Origin: Ignavibacteria bacterium
GTDB taxonomy: Bacteria > Bacteroidota > Ignavibacteria > Tepidaquicellales > Tepidaquicellaceae
Assembly: GCA_026417495.1 (NCBI GenBank)
Contig: JAOADD010000018.1
Coordinates: forward strand, 1 to 64,000
Direction: 5' to 3'
DNA: 64,000 nucleotides
Shown: one piece after another, positions 36,906 through 46,097 of the stretch
Position numbering within the stretch: the stretch's first letter is position 1
How the letters are laid out: every line of letters begins with the position of its first letter
The notes under the pieces: generated by a model
Seen by the model: only the letters and a program-made list of their open reading frames with translations
The model's database searches: none
Told to the model about the DNA's origin: nothing
Program-made: the position numbers and the translations under genes

Positions 36906-37880
36906 TTAATATTTTTGATTTTTATGCCAATTCCATGCTGTTTGGATGATATCTTCCAAACCAAATTTAGGATTCCACTTCAAAATTTGCTTTGCTTTTT
37001 TATTATCCGCAACAAGAGTTGCAGGGTCACCTGGTCGGCGAGCTGTTACTTCTGCTTTAATATTAATACCAGTTACTTTTCGAGCTTTATCTATTATTTC
37101 CTTTACTGAATATCCATCACCAGTTCCCAAATTAATTACAGTAGATTCTCCTTTATCATCAAGATATTCCAATGCTTTGAGATGTGCTACTGCTAAATCA
37201 GTCACATGAATATAATCCCTTATACATGTACCATCTTTTGTAGGATAATCATCACCATAAATTTTTAAATTATCTAATTTTCCTAAAGCTGAATACATTA
37301 TTCTTGGTATTAAATGTGGTTCAGGAGTGTGACTTTCTCCTATATCTCCATCAGGAGAATCACCCGCCGCATTAAAATACCTGAGTAGAACATATTTCAT
37401 ACCTGTTACTTTGCTAACTTCTATTAATTTGTTTTCTACCAATAATTTTGTTTTTGCATAAGGGTTTATTGGATTCACTTGTGCATTTTCATCTATTGGA
37501 ATCTTTTCAGGATTACCATATACTGAACAGGTGGAAGAAAAAATGAATTTAGATACTCCAGCAGTAATAGCAGCTTGAATTAAAGAGAAACTACCATTGA
37601 CATTATTTCTATAATACAATAAAGGATTTTTCACAGATTCTTCAACATAAGCAAAAGCTGCAAAATGTATTATTGAATCAACTCTATATTTTATAATTTG
37701 CCTAAGTAATAAATCAGAGTCTAAAATATTTAACTTTTCAAACTTAACATTATCAGGTATTGCTTCTATATGCCCTCTAGATAAGTTATCAAAAACTACC
37801 ACTTCCTTATCATCCCGAAGTAGTTCTTTAACAGTATGCGAGCCAATGTAACCTGCTCCACCAGTAATTAAAATAGACAT
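36906..37880 (-). CDS. galE: UDP-glucose 4-epimerase
   Basis: GalE interconverts UDP-glucose and UDP-galactose with bound NAD+. The 324-residue short-chain dehydrogenase has GGAGYIGSH (7-15), the SSTCSVYG stretch and the Y141-x3-K145 pair in NPYAKTK. LRYFNAAGDSPDGDIGE and EPHLIPR are GalE-specific and rule out RmlB. It is the first gene of the sugar-nucleotide operon and is divergent from polA across a 196-bp gap. Confidence 0.95.
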   Translation of the reverse strand: MSILITGGAGYIGSHTVKELLRDDKEVVVFDNLSRGHIEAIPDNVKFEKLNILDSDLLLRQIIKYRVDSIIHFAAFAYVEESVKNPLLYYRNNVNGSFSLIQAAITAGVSKFIFSSTCSVYGNPEKIPIDENAQVNPINPYAKTKLLVENKLIEVSKVTGMKYVLLRYFNAAGDSPDGDIGESHTPEPHLIPRIMYSALGKLDNLKIYGDDYPTKDGTCIRDYIHVTDLAVAHLKALEYLDDKGESTVINLGTGDGYSVKEIIDKARKVTGINIKAEVTARRPGDPATLVADNKKAKQILKWNPKFGLEDIIQTAWNWHKNQKY

Positions 37881-38030
37881 TCTACACTAAAAATTAAAAC
37901 ATAAAGATAACTTTTTTATATTATAAATTCAGTGAAAAGTATAGAGGGAATCATAAATTCTTAAATATTAAATTATTTAAACTGTTATAATTTTATGTAA
38001 CATTCTGTAAAAACACCGTAAATTATAGTA

Positions 38031-38060
38031 TTGTAATAAAAATTTAAATTTTTAACTTTT
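38031..38060 (+). promoter_or_regulatory. candidate polA promoter
   Basis: TTG (38031-38033), a 19-nt spacer and TAACTTTT (38053-38060) match the Bacteroidota -33/-7 pattern except for the last base. It would give a leader of about 10 nt before the ATG at 38077. The 37881-38076 gap also has to hold the divergent galE promoter, which I could not place. Confidence 0.35.
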
Positions 38061-38076
38061 TACAAAAATAGACGAT

Positions 38077-40968
38077 ATGGCTGAAAGAGTGTTTTTAATT
38101 GATGCAATGGCAATGATATATAGGGCATATTTTGCTTTGATATCGAGACCGCTTATGACTCGAGGGGGAAAAAATACAAGTGCTATTTATGGATTCGTAG
38201 CGATGCTTCTTAAAATAATAGAGGAGGAAAAGCCAGACCACATAGCAGTATGCTTTGATACAGAAAAACCAACTTTTCGGCATAATATGTTTCCTTCCTA
38301 TAAAGCTCAAAGGCAAGAAATACCCTCTGATATGCCATGGCAAATAGAAAAAATTAAGGAAATAGTAAAAGCTTTTAATATTAGCCTGCTTGAGGTAGAT
38401 GGATATGAGGCAGATGATATCATTGGAACTCTTTGCAAAAAAGCAGAAGTAGAAAACTCTCTCAGCTTTATGGTTACACCAGATAAAGACTTTATGCAAT
38501 TGGTTTCAGATAAAACATTTCAATATAAACCTGTTAAAGGTTCAACAAGCTATAAAGAGATGGAAGCAGAAATAATTGATAAAAATGCTGTAATAACAAA
38601 ATTTGGTGTACCACCTGAAAAAGTTGTAGATGTACTCGGATTAATGGGAGATTCGTCTGATAATATACCAGGAGTAAGAGGGGTAGGTGAAAAAACAGCA
38701 GTTGCATTGATACAGGAATTTGGTTCTATAGAAAACCTATATGCAAATATAGATAAAATTTCAAAAGAAAAATTAAAAGAAACATTACTTAAATATAAAG
38801 ATGATGCACTTCTTTCAAAAAAACTTGTCACAATAAACACTGATGTACCACTTGAGATAAGTTATCATGATTTGAAAATAGGAAAATTTGATATGCAAAA
38901 AATAGTGAAAATATTTGATGAATTAGAATTCAAGGACTTATTCAAAAGAATAGAAACATCAAAGCAAATAGAAAAGACAGGAGAAATAAGTAAACCTAAG
39001 AAAAAAGATGAACAGGAAGAAATAAAAATTACTATAAAAGCAACAAAAATAGAACCTGAAAAGGTTGATATAAAACCAGTAACATTACCCACAAAAAAAA
39101 TAAAGGATATACCACACAAATATTATACAATTAAAAATCACAAAGATTACGAAAAATTTATTGGATTACTAAAGCAACAAGAATTATTTGCTTTCGATAC
39201 TGAAACTGATTCCCTTGATGTTATGTCTGCAAAGCTAATTGGGTTTTCAGTTTCTTTTGAAGAACATAAAGCATTTTATATTCCAATTCATGGTGAGTTT
39301 GGGAAAAAGAAAATTGAAAGTGAAAGTCTTTTTGAAATCTCTGAAAAACCAGAGAAGGAAACAATTCCAGGAGTTGAAATTAATTACGCAATACAATTAA
39401 TTAAACCACTACTGGAATCTGACAGTATCAAAAAGGTAGGACACAATATAAAGTTTGATTATTTGATCATGAGGAATTATGGTATTGAGATGAAAAATAT
39501 ATTCTTTGACACAATGGTGGGGGCTTATATCTTAAAACCAGAAGATAATTATGATATGAATTCTTTAGCCTATAGATATTTAAACTATGAACCAATTCAT
39601 ATAGAGGAACTAATTGGAAAAGGCAAGACACAAATTTCAATGAGCGAAGTACCCCTTGATAAGGTATCTGAATATGCAGCTGAGGATGCAGATGTAACTT
39701 TACAGTTATATAATAAAATTAAGTATGAATTAAAGAAAATCAATCTATACAAACTTTGCACAGATATTGAGTTCCCACTTATTAAAGTTCTTGCAGAAAT
39801 GGAGTTTGAGGGGGTTAGAATTGACCCTAATGTTTTAACATTACTAGATGGAGAAATAACCAAACTAATAAAAGAATACGAAGAGAAAATATATAAATCC
39901 GCAGGGCAGGAATTCAATATAAATTCAACACAACAACTATCAAAAGTATTATTTGAAGATCTGAAATTAATCCCAACGAAGAAAACAAAAACGGGTTATT
40001 CCACAGATATAAGCGTCTTGGAGGAATTACGATATCAACATGAAATATGTGGGTTGATAATAGAATATAGAGGCTTAACAAAATTGAAATCTACATATAT
40101 TGACGGTTTAAAAAAATCAATAAATTCCAAAACAAATAGAGTCCATACATCATTTAATCAAACAGGAACTTCAACAGGAAGACTCTCCAGTCAGAATCCT
40201 AATCTCCAAAATATTCCAATAAGAACAGAAATAGGTAAAAATATACGAAAAGCATTTATTAGTAGAGAAGATTATTTAATAATGGCAGCAGATTATTCTC
40301 AAATAGAATTAAGAATAATGGCTCATTTCTCAAATGATGAAAATATGATAAGAGCATTCAAGAGAAAGACGGATATACATACTGACACAGCAAGAAGAAT
40401 TTTTGCAACTGAAGAGAAAAAGGAAATAACTCCTGGTATGAGAAGAAAAGCAAAAGAGGTAAATTTTGGTATAATGTATGGAATAGGAGTATTCGGATTA
40501 GCTAATAGACTCGAAATAAAAAATTCAGAAGCTAAGGAAATAATAGATAGATATTTTAGAGAATATCCAAAAGTACGAGAGTATGTTGAAAATACAAAAC
40601 AATTTGCTCGTGAAAATGGTTATGTTCAAACTCTAACAGGTAGAAGAAGATATTTGCCACAAATAAATAACCAAAATGCAACAGTTAGAGCTGAAGATGA
40701 AAGAGCAGCGATAAATATGCCAATACAAGGGACAGCTGCTGATATGATAAAAATTGCAATGATTAGAATATTCAATTCATTAAGAGAGAAAAACTTAAAA
40801 TCAAAATTGATTTTACAAGTTCATGATGAACTTGTTTTAGAAGTGCATAAAGACGAGATAGAACAGGTAAAAGAGATTGTAGAAAACAATATGAAAAACG
40901 CTTTAAAATTAAATGTCCCAATCGAAGTTGATATTGGAATTGGAAAAAGTTGGTATGAAGCTCATTAA
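38077..40968 (+). CDS. polA: DNA polymerase I with 5'-3' and 3'-5' exonuclease domains
   Basis: This 963-residue repair and Okazaki-fragment polymerase has a 5' nuclease domain (about 1-290: FLIDAMAMIYRAYFA, YEADDIIGTL, DSSDNIPGVRGVGEKTA). A lysine-rich linker precedes a proofreading domain with its catalytic residues present (FDTETDSLD; NIKFDYLIM; YAAEDADVT). The polymerase domain has motif A ADYSQIELRI, the O-helix RRKAKEVNFGIMYGIG and motif C QVHDELVLEV. Many family members have lost proofreading, but here the acidic residues are intact. Confidence 0.96.
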   Translation: MAERVFLIDAMAMIYRAYFALISRPLMTRGGKNTSAIYGFVAMLLKIIEEEKPDHIAVCFDTEKPTFRHNMFPSYKAQRQEIPSDMPWQIEKIKEIVKAFNISLLEVDGYEADDIIGTLCKKAEVENSLSFMVTPDKDFMQLVSDKTFQYKPVKGSTSYKEMEAEIIDKNAVITKFGVPPEKVVDVLGLMGDSSDNIPGVRGVGEKTAVALIQEFGSIENLYANIDKISKEKLKETLLKYKDDALLSKKLVTINTDVPLEISYHDLKIGKFDMQKIVKIFDELEFKDLFKRIETSKQIEKTGEISKPKKKDEQEEIKITIKATKIEPEKVDIKPVTLPTKKIKDIPHKYYTIKNHKDYEKFIGLLKQQELFAFDTETDSLDVMSAKLIGFSVSFEEHKAFYIPIHGEFGKKKIESESLFEISEKPEKETIPGVEINYAIQLIKPLLESDSIKKVGHNIKFDYLIMRNYGIEMKNIFFDTMVGAYILKPEDNYDMNSLAYRYLNYEPIHIEELIGKGKTQISMSEVPLDKVSEYAAEDADVTLQLYNKIKYELKKINLYKLCTDIEFPLIKVLAEMEFEGVRIDPNVLTLLDGEITKLIKEYEEKIYKSAGQEFNINSTQQLSKVLFEDLKLIPTKKTKTGYSTDISVLEELRYQHEICGLIIEYRGLTKLKSTYIDGLKKSINSKTNRVHTSFNQTGTSTGRLSSQNPNLQNIPIRTEIGKNIRKAFISREDYLIMAADYSQIELRIMAHFSNDENMIRAFKRKTDIHTDTARRIFATEEKKEITPGMRRKAKEVNFGIMYGIGVFGLANRLEIKNSEAKEIIDRYFREYPKVREYVENTKQFARENGYVQTLTGRRRYLPQINNQNATVRAEDERAAINMPIQGTAADMIKIAMIRIFNSLREKNLKSKLILQVHDELVLEVHKDEIEQVKEIVENNMKNALKLNVPIEVDIGIGKSWYEAH

Positions 40969-40984
40969 ATAAAATTTTCTTACT

Positions 40985-41449
40985 ATGACTAAAATCGTTA
41001 CTAAATATGTTGAGTGCATTATCTATCGAAAAACACACGAAGGGATAAAATATTTACTCTTGAAAAGGAGTAATTATACAAATATATATCCAGGTATATG
41101 GCAAATAGTAACTGGGACATTGAAAGGAAAAGAATCCGCTGCTAGTTGTGCAATTCGAGAAATTAAGGAAGAAACAGGTATAGAAATAAAAAGATTTTTT
41201 GCATTTCCAAAAGTAAGTCAATTTTATACTTTAAAGAATGATTTAGTTAATATCATTCCAATGTTTATAGCAGAAACCAATAATGAGAATATTCGTATAT
41301 CCAACGAGCATACAAAATTTCTATGGTTGAATTATGAAGATGCTTATAAGAAGCTTTTTCTTGTAACTCAAAAGGAAATGCTACAACAAGTAAATAATTT
41401 TTTAAAAAATAAAGAATATTTTAAAACCTTAACGGAAATAATATTATGA
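40985..41449 (+). CDS. Nudix hydrolase
   Basis: The 154-residue protein holds a complete Nudix box, G-x5-E-x7-REIKEETGI, beginning in GTLKGKES. The front part (KYLLLKRS, then IWQIVTG) is also typical. Nudix enzymes split nucleoside diphosphates linked to another group. The arrangement resembles the dihydroneopterin-triphosphate pyrophosphatase (NudB) type, but the substrate is not certain. It follows polA by 16 bp and overlaps hldD by 4 bp (ATGA type). Confidence 0.9.
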   Translation: MTKIVTKYVECIIYRKTHEGIKYLLLKRSNYTNIYPGIWQIVTGTLKGKESAASCAIREIKEETGIEIKRFFAFPKVSQFYTLKNDLVNIIPMFIAETNNENIRISNEHTKFLWLNYEDAYKKLFLVTQKEMLQQVNNFLKNKEYFKTLTEIIL

Positions 41450-42420
41450 TAATAGTAACTGGTGGAGCTGGTTTTATTGGTAGTGCTTTAATTTGGAAAT
41501 TAAACAAACTCGGAAATGAAGATATCATTGTTGTTGATCATTTTGGTGAAGATAAAAAATATAAGAATTTAGTATACCTGAAATTCAGAGATGTGTTCGA
41601 TAAAACAGACTTTGCAAATATGATTGAAAATGGGTTTTTGAAAAAAAATAAGATCGATATAATCTATCATCTTGGTGCATGTAGTGCAACGACAGAAAAA
41701 AATATGGGGTATTTGCTCAAAAATAATTATGAATATTCAAAGCTTTTGTGTAAAAATGCTTGTGAGAATGGAATAAGATTTATCTATGCATCTTCTGCTG
41801 CTACTTATGGTAATGGTTCTTGTGGTTACAAAGATGACGAAAATACCATAGAAAACTTAATACCAATGAATGCTTATGGGTTTTCAAAACATTTATTCGA
41901 CTTGTGGATAAAAAGAGAAGGGTATTTGCAGGAAGTGGTAGGGCTAAAATATTTTAATGTATTCGGACCTAACGAGTATCATAAAGGAGAAATGAGAAGT
42001 GTGGCTCTTAAAGCTTTTGAACAAATAAAAAACACAGGAAAGGTGAAGCTTTTCAAATCATATCTGGAAGAATTTGCCGATGGAGAACAAAAACGAGATT
42101 TTATCTATGTAAAAGATGCAGTTGATATGACATTGCATTTTGGAAATAATCCTAAACTATGCGGAATATATAATATAGGCACAGGCAGTCCGAATACATT
42201 CAACCATTTAGTAAACAAAATATTCCAAGTACTGCAACAATCAGTAAATATTGAATATATTGATATGCCAGAAGATATAAGAAAAAATTACCAGTATTAC
42301 ACTTGTGCCGATATGACCAAATTTTACTCAACGGGATTTAATCAAAAATTATTCGGTTTCGATAAGGGAATTGAGGACTATATTCTATATCTAAAATCAG
42401 ATAATTGGTATTTAAATTGA
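41446..42420 (+). CDS. hldD: ADP-L-glycero-D-manno-heptose 6-epimerase
   Basis: HldD makes the ADP-L,D-heptose used in the LPS inner core. The 324-residue NADP-dependent epimerase has TGGAGFIGS (5-13), the family stretch YHLGACSATTEKN (74-86), Y144/K148 in MNAYGFSKH, and LKYFNVFGPNEYHKGEMRSVA. With the LptD-like protein it points to a heptose-containing LPS. Translation is probably coupled to the Nudix gene before it. Confidence 0.95.
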   Translation: MIIVTGGAGFIGSALIWKLNKLGNEDIIVVDHFGEDKKYKNLVYLKFRDVFDKTDFANMIENGFLKKNKIDIIYHLGACSATTEKNMGYLLKNNYEYSKLLCKNACENGIRFIYASSAATYGNGSCGYKDDENTIENLIPMNAYGFSKHLFDLWIKREGYLQEVVGLKYFNVFGPNEYHKGEMRSVALKAFEQIKNTGKVKLFKSYLEEFADGEQKRDFIYVKDAVDMTLHFGNNPKLCGIYNIGTGSPNTFNHLVNKIFQVLQQSVNIEYIDMPEDIRKNYQYYTCADMTKFYSTGFNQKLFGFDKGIEDYILYLKSDNWYLN

Positions 42421-42515
42421 TTATAGAAATAAATTACAATTAAGGGTGTAATAATTTAAAACTATTAATATTTCTTAATTCTAAGCAATTTTAAAATAAT
42501 ATTGGGATTCTTGCA

Positions 42516-43502
42516 ATGAGAGTTATAATCATTCAAAAAACCACACATAATGATTATTATAACAAATTAGTAACTGAATTAATTGAATTGATGAAGAGTG
42601 GTAAAATTATATGGCAAGAGCCCTGGTTTTCACAAGTGCCAAGAAATTATGCAACAAAGAGGAAATATAACGGAATTAATATAGTAAATCTAAATTACAA
42701 TGCATACAAAAGAGGATTCAGCTCAAATTATTGGCTTACTGAAAAACAAGCAAAATCAATCAATGGAAGTATAAAAGCAGAAGAGCTAAAAAAACCTGCG
42801 AAAGTAATCATGGCAAGATGGTACCCAAAAAACTGGATAGATGAAAAATCGGTAAAACATACTATTTATTGGTTAATGATTAGATTATATCCTGTTTATA
42901 ATTTAGAACAAACTAATGGATTACAAGGTACAAAGAAATATCAACTTAGTTTTGATTATATTGATCAAGACTCAAGATTTAGCAAGGCAGACTTAATTAT
43001 AAAAACCTACAAAGAATGCCCTGAAATTAAAACCGATAATTATGGAGCGTATTACAACCCTAAAGATGATGTCATTGCTATCCCACACAAAAAAAATTTT
43101 TACAAAGAAGAAGAATATTACAGCACATTATTTCATGAGTTAGTTCATTCAACAGGACATCCAACAAGATTAAAACGACAAAGTTTTTTGGAGAAAGTAA
43201 GATTTGGAGACGAAAAATATGCTAAAGAAGAAATCATTGCAGAACTGGGTTCTGTTTTATTATGTTCATTATGTGGATTTTTTTCTAAGACGAAGAAGAA
43301 CTCAGCAGCATATTTACAATCATGGTTAAATGGTTTAGAAAGGGATTATACCTTATTATACCGTTCCTTTTCGAATGCTCAAAATGCTGTTAATTATATT
43401 ATAGGAGAAAAAGTATTAAACGAAAATAAACAACTAAGCTTATTTGATGAAGTAAATGATAAGGTAATTTGGAAAAAGAGTACAATCACAAAGTGGATAT
43501 AA
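42516..43502 (+). CDS. ArdC-like antirestriction/ssDNA-binding protein with zincin domain
   Basis: The 328-residue protein has the ArdC N-terminal domain (IIWQEPWFSQVPRNYATKRKYNGIN, with the later NYWLTEKQAK). A zincin-like metallopeptidase part carries HELVH at 207-211 and a downstream glutamate (E239 or E243 in KEEIIAELGSVLL) as the likely third ligand. ArdC proteins of plasmids bind single-stranded DNA and protect against restriction. No plasmid, integrase or transfer gene is next to it. The start at 42516 gives a few extra residues before the conserved YYNKLVTELIELM. Confidence 0.87.
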   Translation: MRVIIIQKTTHNDYYNKLVTELIELMKSGKIIWQEPWFSQVPRNYATKRKYNGINIVNLNYNAYKRGFSSNYWLTEKQAKSINGSIKAEELKKPAKVIMARWYPKNWIDEKSVKHTIYWLMIRLYPVYNLEQTNGLQGTKKYQLSFDYIDQDSRFSKADLIIKTYKECPEIKTDNYGAYYNPKDDVIAIPHKKNFYKEEEYYSTLFHELVHSTGHPTRLKRQSFLEKVRFGDEKYAKEEIIAELGSVLLCSLCGFFSKTKKNSAAYLQSWLNGLERDYTLLYRSFSNAQNAVNYIIGEKVLNENKQLSLFDEVNDKVIWKKSTITKWI

Positions 43503-43607
43503 TTTGGATTCTAATAAAATTTATCGTATTCTTATCAAGATTTAACGTTACTTTATCCTTTAAGTTTCATAAATTTATAATTACATTAAAAAAATTAAAA
43601 AATAAAA

Positions 43608-46061
43608 ATGAAAAAATTTATATTTTCATTAATACTTTTAACTTTTGTTGGTGGAATATATTCTCAAGATTTATATATACCGAATAATCCTTATGATAAA
43701 GCTGATGAAATTACAAAGTCTCGTAACGCTTTCAAACGTGAAAGGTGGTTCTATGAACAAAGGATGTATCCATTTAATTTCATCCCCACAGATGCTTATG
43801 AAAAAGCTTATAGGCAGAGAGAACAGTTAAGACAAAAGAATGGATTTTATTTTGATAATTCTGTTTATTGGTTTAACATAGGACCAACTCCAGGAACCTA
43901 TCCAGGATATGGAAACATATCATCAAGAATCACATCAATAAAAATCGATCCTATTAATCCGAACATAATATATCTTGGTGGTGCTTTCGGTGGTGTCTGG
44001 AAATCAACTGATGGCGGTTTTAATTGGGTTTCAAAAACTCATGATGAAGTTTCTTTATCAACAGGTTCAATTGCAATAGACCCAACTAATACAAATATTA
44101 TATATTACGGAACAGGTGAGGCAACCTATAGCGGAGCATCATATTATGGTAGAGGACTCCTAAAATCTACAAACGGTGGTGATACATGGACAAACTATAC
44201 AACTGGATTACCAAGTCTAACATATTTTTCAAGAATAGTTATCAGACCAAATCACAACAATGAACTTCTTGCAGCATTAGGGAATAATGGATTGTACAGA
44301 AGTACCAATTATGGAGTATCGTGGACTCAACTTGTTTCAACAAGAACAGATGATGTTGTTTTTTCACCAACTGGTGATACAGCATATTCTATAGGTTCAG
44401 GTGGATTTAGAATTTCACTTGATGGTGGTGCAACTTTTTCTTTATATAATGTAGGAATTGGAAGTTTTGGAACGAGAAGTCATGTTGCTATCTGCAAAGC
44501 ACAACCAAATGTTCTTTATATATCAATTTACGCAAGCTCTGCAATTACAGTTTGGAAATCGACTGATGCTGGTTTTAATTTTTCTCAAATCGCAGCAGGC
44601 ACAGACTTTAACGGAAGTCAAGCATGGTATGATTTCTATATGCATGTTAATCCATTCGACCCAAATATTGCTTATGTTGGTTCCATCGATATATGGCGAA
44701 CAACAAATGGAGGACAATCATTTCAAAATATAACAAATGGTTACAGTGGTGGTTATGTTCATGTTGATCAACATAATATGGACTTTCATCCAACCGATCC
44801 TAATAAATTATATGCTGTAAATGATGGTGGCGTTTGGGTATCCACGGATAAAGGAAATAGCTTTACAAATTTAAATTCAACATTAACATTAACTCAGTTT
44901 TATCGAATCGCAGCCGAACCAAATAATGCTGCACATATACTTGGCGGTACTCAGGATAATGGCACTCAACAAACTTTTGGTACAATAAATTGGTCTGCTG
45001 CTTTTGGTGGAGATGGTGGAGATGTGTGCTTCCAATCACAGAATAACCAATATATACTTGGAGAAACTCAAAACAATGGTGTTAGAAGATCAACAAATGG
45101 AGGATTAAGTTTCGTGAGTGCAACAAATGGATTAAGTGGAACTGGTGCGTGGGTCGGACCACTGTTATCACACCCTGATTCTGCGGGAATATTCTATACA
45201 GCAAGACAAGTAGTTTTCAAAACAACTAATTATGCTGCAAACTGGTTCTCCATTTCCACTGGAACAAGTGGAACAATTAGAGAAATGGCAATTAGCAAAT
45301 CTGACCCGAAAGTTATGTATGCAACTTCTGGTAGCACTATATATAGATCCACAGATAGAGGGTATACATTTACAAATGTAACAAGTGGGACTCCAAATAG
45401 AACAATAACAAGTATAAACATACATCCAGATTCTTCAAATGTTGCAATTGTAACATTTTCTGGATTTGGAGCTGGTAAAATCTATAAGACAACGAACACT
45501 GGAAATAGTTGGTTTAATGTTAGTGGTGACTTACCTGATTCCCCTACTAATGATGGAATGTTTTACTATCCTGGTTTTGCCACAAGTATTATGTTAGTTG
45601 GAATGGATATTGGAGTATTTATGAGTTCAAATTATGGTACAAACTGGATAGAATTAGCTCAGGGATTACCAAATACGGTTGCGATACATTTAGATTATAA
45701 TCAGCTCTCAGGAAAATTAAGAATTGGTACTCACGGTAGAGGTGTTTATGAATTATCCGGAGCATTAAATATCTTATCAAATAAATCAGGAATTCCTGAA
45801 AATTATTCATTATCTCAAAACTATCCTAATCCATTTAATCCCAATACCAAAATACAATTTAGCATTCCAAAAAGCGAATATGTAACTTTAAGTGTATATG
45901 ATATTTTAGGAAGAGAAATAAAAAATCTTGTTAATAAAAAATTAGATGCTGGAAATTATGAAATTAATTTCACAGCAGAAAATTTGAATAGCGGAGTTTA
46001 TTTCTATAAAATTGTCGCTGGTAATTATACTGAATCGAAAAAAATGTTGCTCGTAAAATAA
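43608..46061 (+). CDS. T9SS-sorted large beta-propeller (sortilin/BNR-like) protein
   Basis: This 817-residue secreted protein has a signal peptide (about 1-20, ending GIYSQ). A long run of BNR/Vps10-type propeller blades spans roughly 85-725, with repeats such as GGVWKSTDGGFNW, GLLKSTNGGDTW, GVWVSTDKGNSF and KIYKTTNTGNSW. The sorting domain (LSQNYPNPFNPNTKIQF to KKMLLVK) ends it. No catalytic triad is recognisable. Similar proteins are annotated as sialidase-like or xyloglucanase-like propellers. It starts 105 bp after the ArdC-like gene. Confidence 0.85.
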   Translation: MKKFIFSLILLTFVGGIYSQDLYIPNNPYDKADEITKSRNAFKRERWFYEQRMYPFNFIPTDAYEKAYRQREQLRQKNGFYFDNSVYWFNIGPTPGTYPGYGNISSRITSIKIDPINPNIIYLGGAFGGVWKSTDGGFNWVSKTHDEVSLSTGSIAIDPTNTNIIYYGTGEATYSGASYYGRGLLKSTNGGDTWTNYTTGLPSLTYFSRIVIRPNHNNELLAALGNNGLYRSTNYGVSWTQLVSTRTDDVVFSPTGDTAYSIGSGGFRISLDGGATFSLYNVGIGSFGTRSHVAICKAQPNVLYISIYASSAITVWKSTDAGFNFSQIAAGTDFNGSQAWYDFYMHVNPFDPNIAYVGSIDIWRTTNGGQSFQNITNGYSGGYVHVDQHNMDFHPTDPNKLYAVNDGGVWVSTDKGNSFTNLNSTLTLTQFYRIAAEPNNAAHILGGTQDNGTQQTFGTINWSAAFGGDGGDVCFQSQNNQYILGETQNNGVRRSTNGGLSFVSATNGLSGTGAWVGPLLSHPDSAGIFYTARQVVFKTTNYAANWFSISTGTSGTIREMAISKSDPKVMYATSGSTIYRSTDRGYTFTNVTSGTPNRTITSINIHPDSSNVAIVTFSGFGAGKIYKTTNTGNSWFNVSGDLPDSPTNDGMFYYPGFATSIMLVGMDIGVFMSSNYGTNWIELAQGLPNTVAIHLDYNQLSGKLRIGTHGRGVYELSGALNILSNKSGIPENYSLSQNYPNPFNPNTKIQFSIPKSEYVTLSVYDILGREIKNLVNKKLDAGNYEINFTAENLNSGVYFYKIVAGNYTESKKMLLVK

Positions 46062-46097
46062 TAATCTGTATCTCAGATATATATTAGTTACTCGTAG

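Noticed and set aside
36906-37880. dTDP-glucose 4,6-dehydratase (RmlB) beside rmlA/rmlC
   Set aside because: The LRYFNAAGDSPDGDIGE and EPHLIPR stretches and the length are those of GalE, not RmlB.
38095-38499. Minus-strand open frame of 134 residues at the start of polA
   Set aside because: It lies wholly inside the well-supported 5' nuclease domain of polA and has no recognisable domain.
43469-43687. Plus-strand open frame of 72 residues between the ArdC-like and propeller genes
   Set aside because: It overlaps the end of one real gene and the signal peptide of the next in other frames. It has no domain or start signal.
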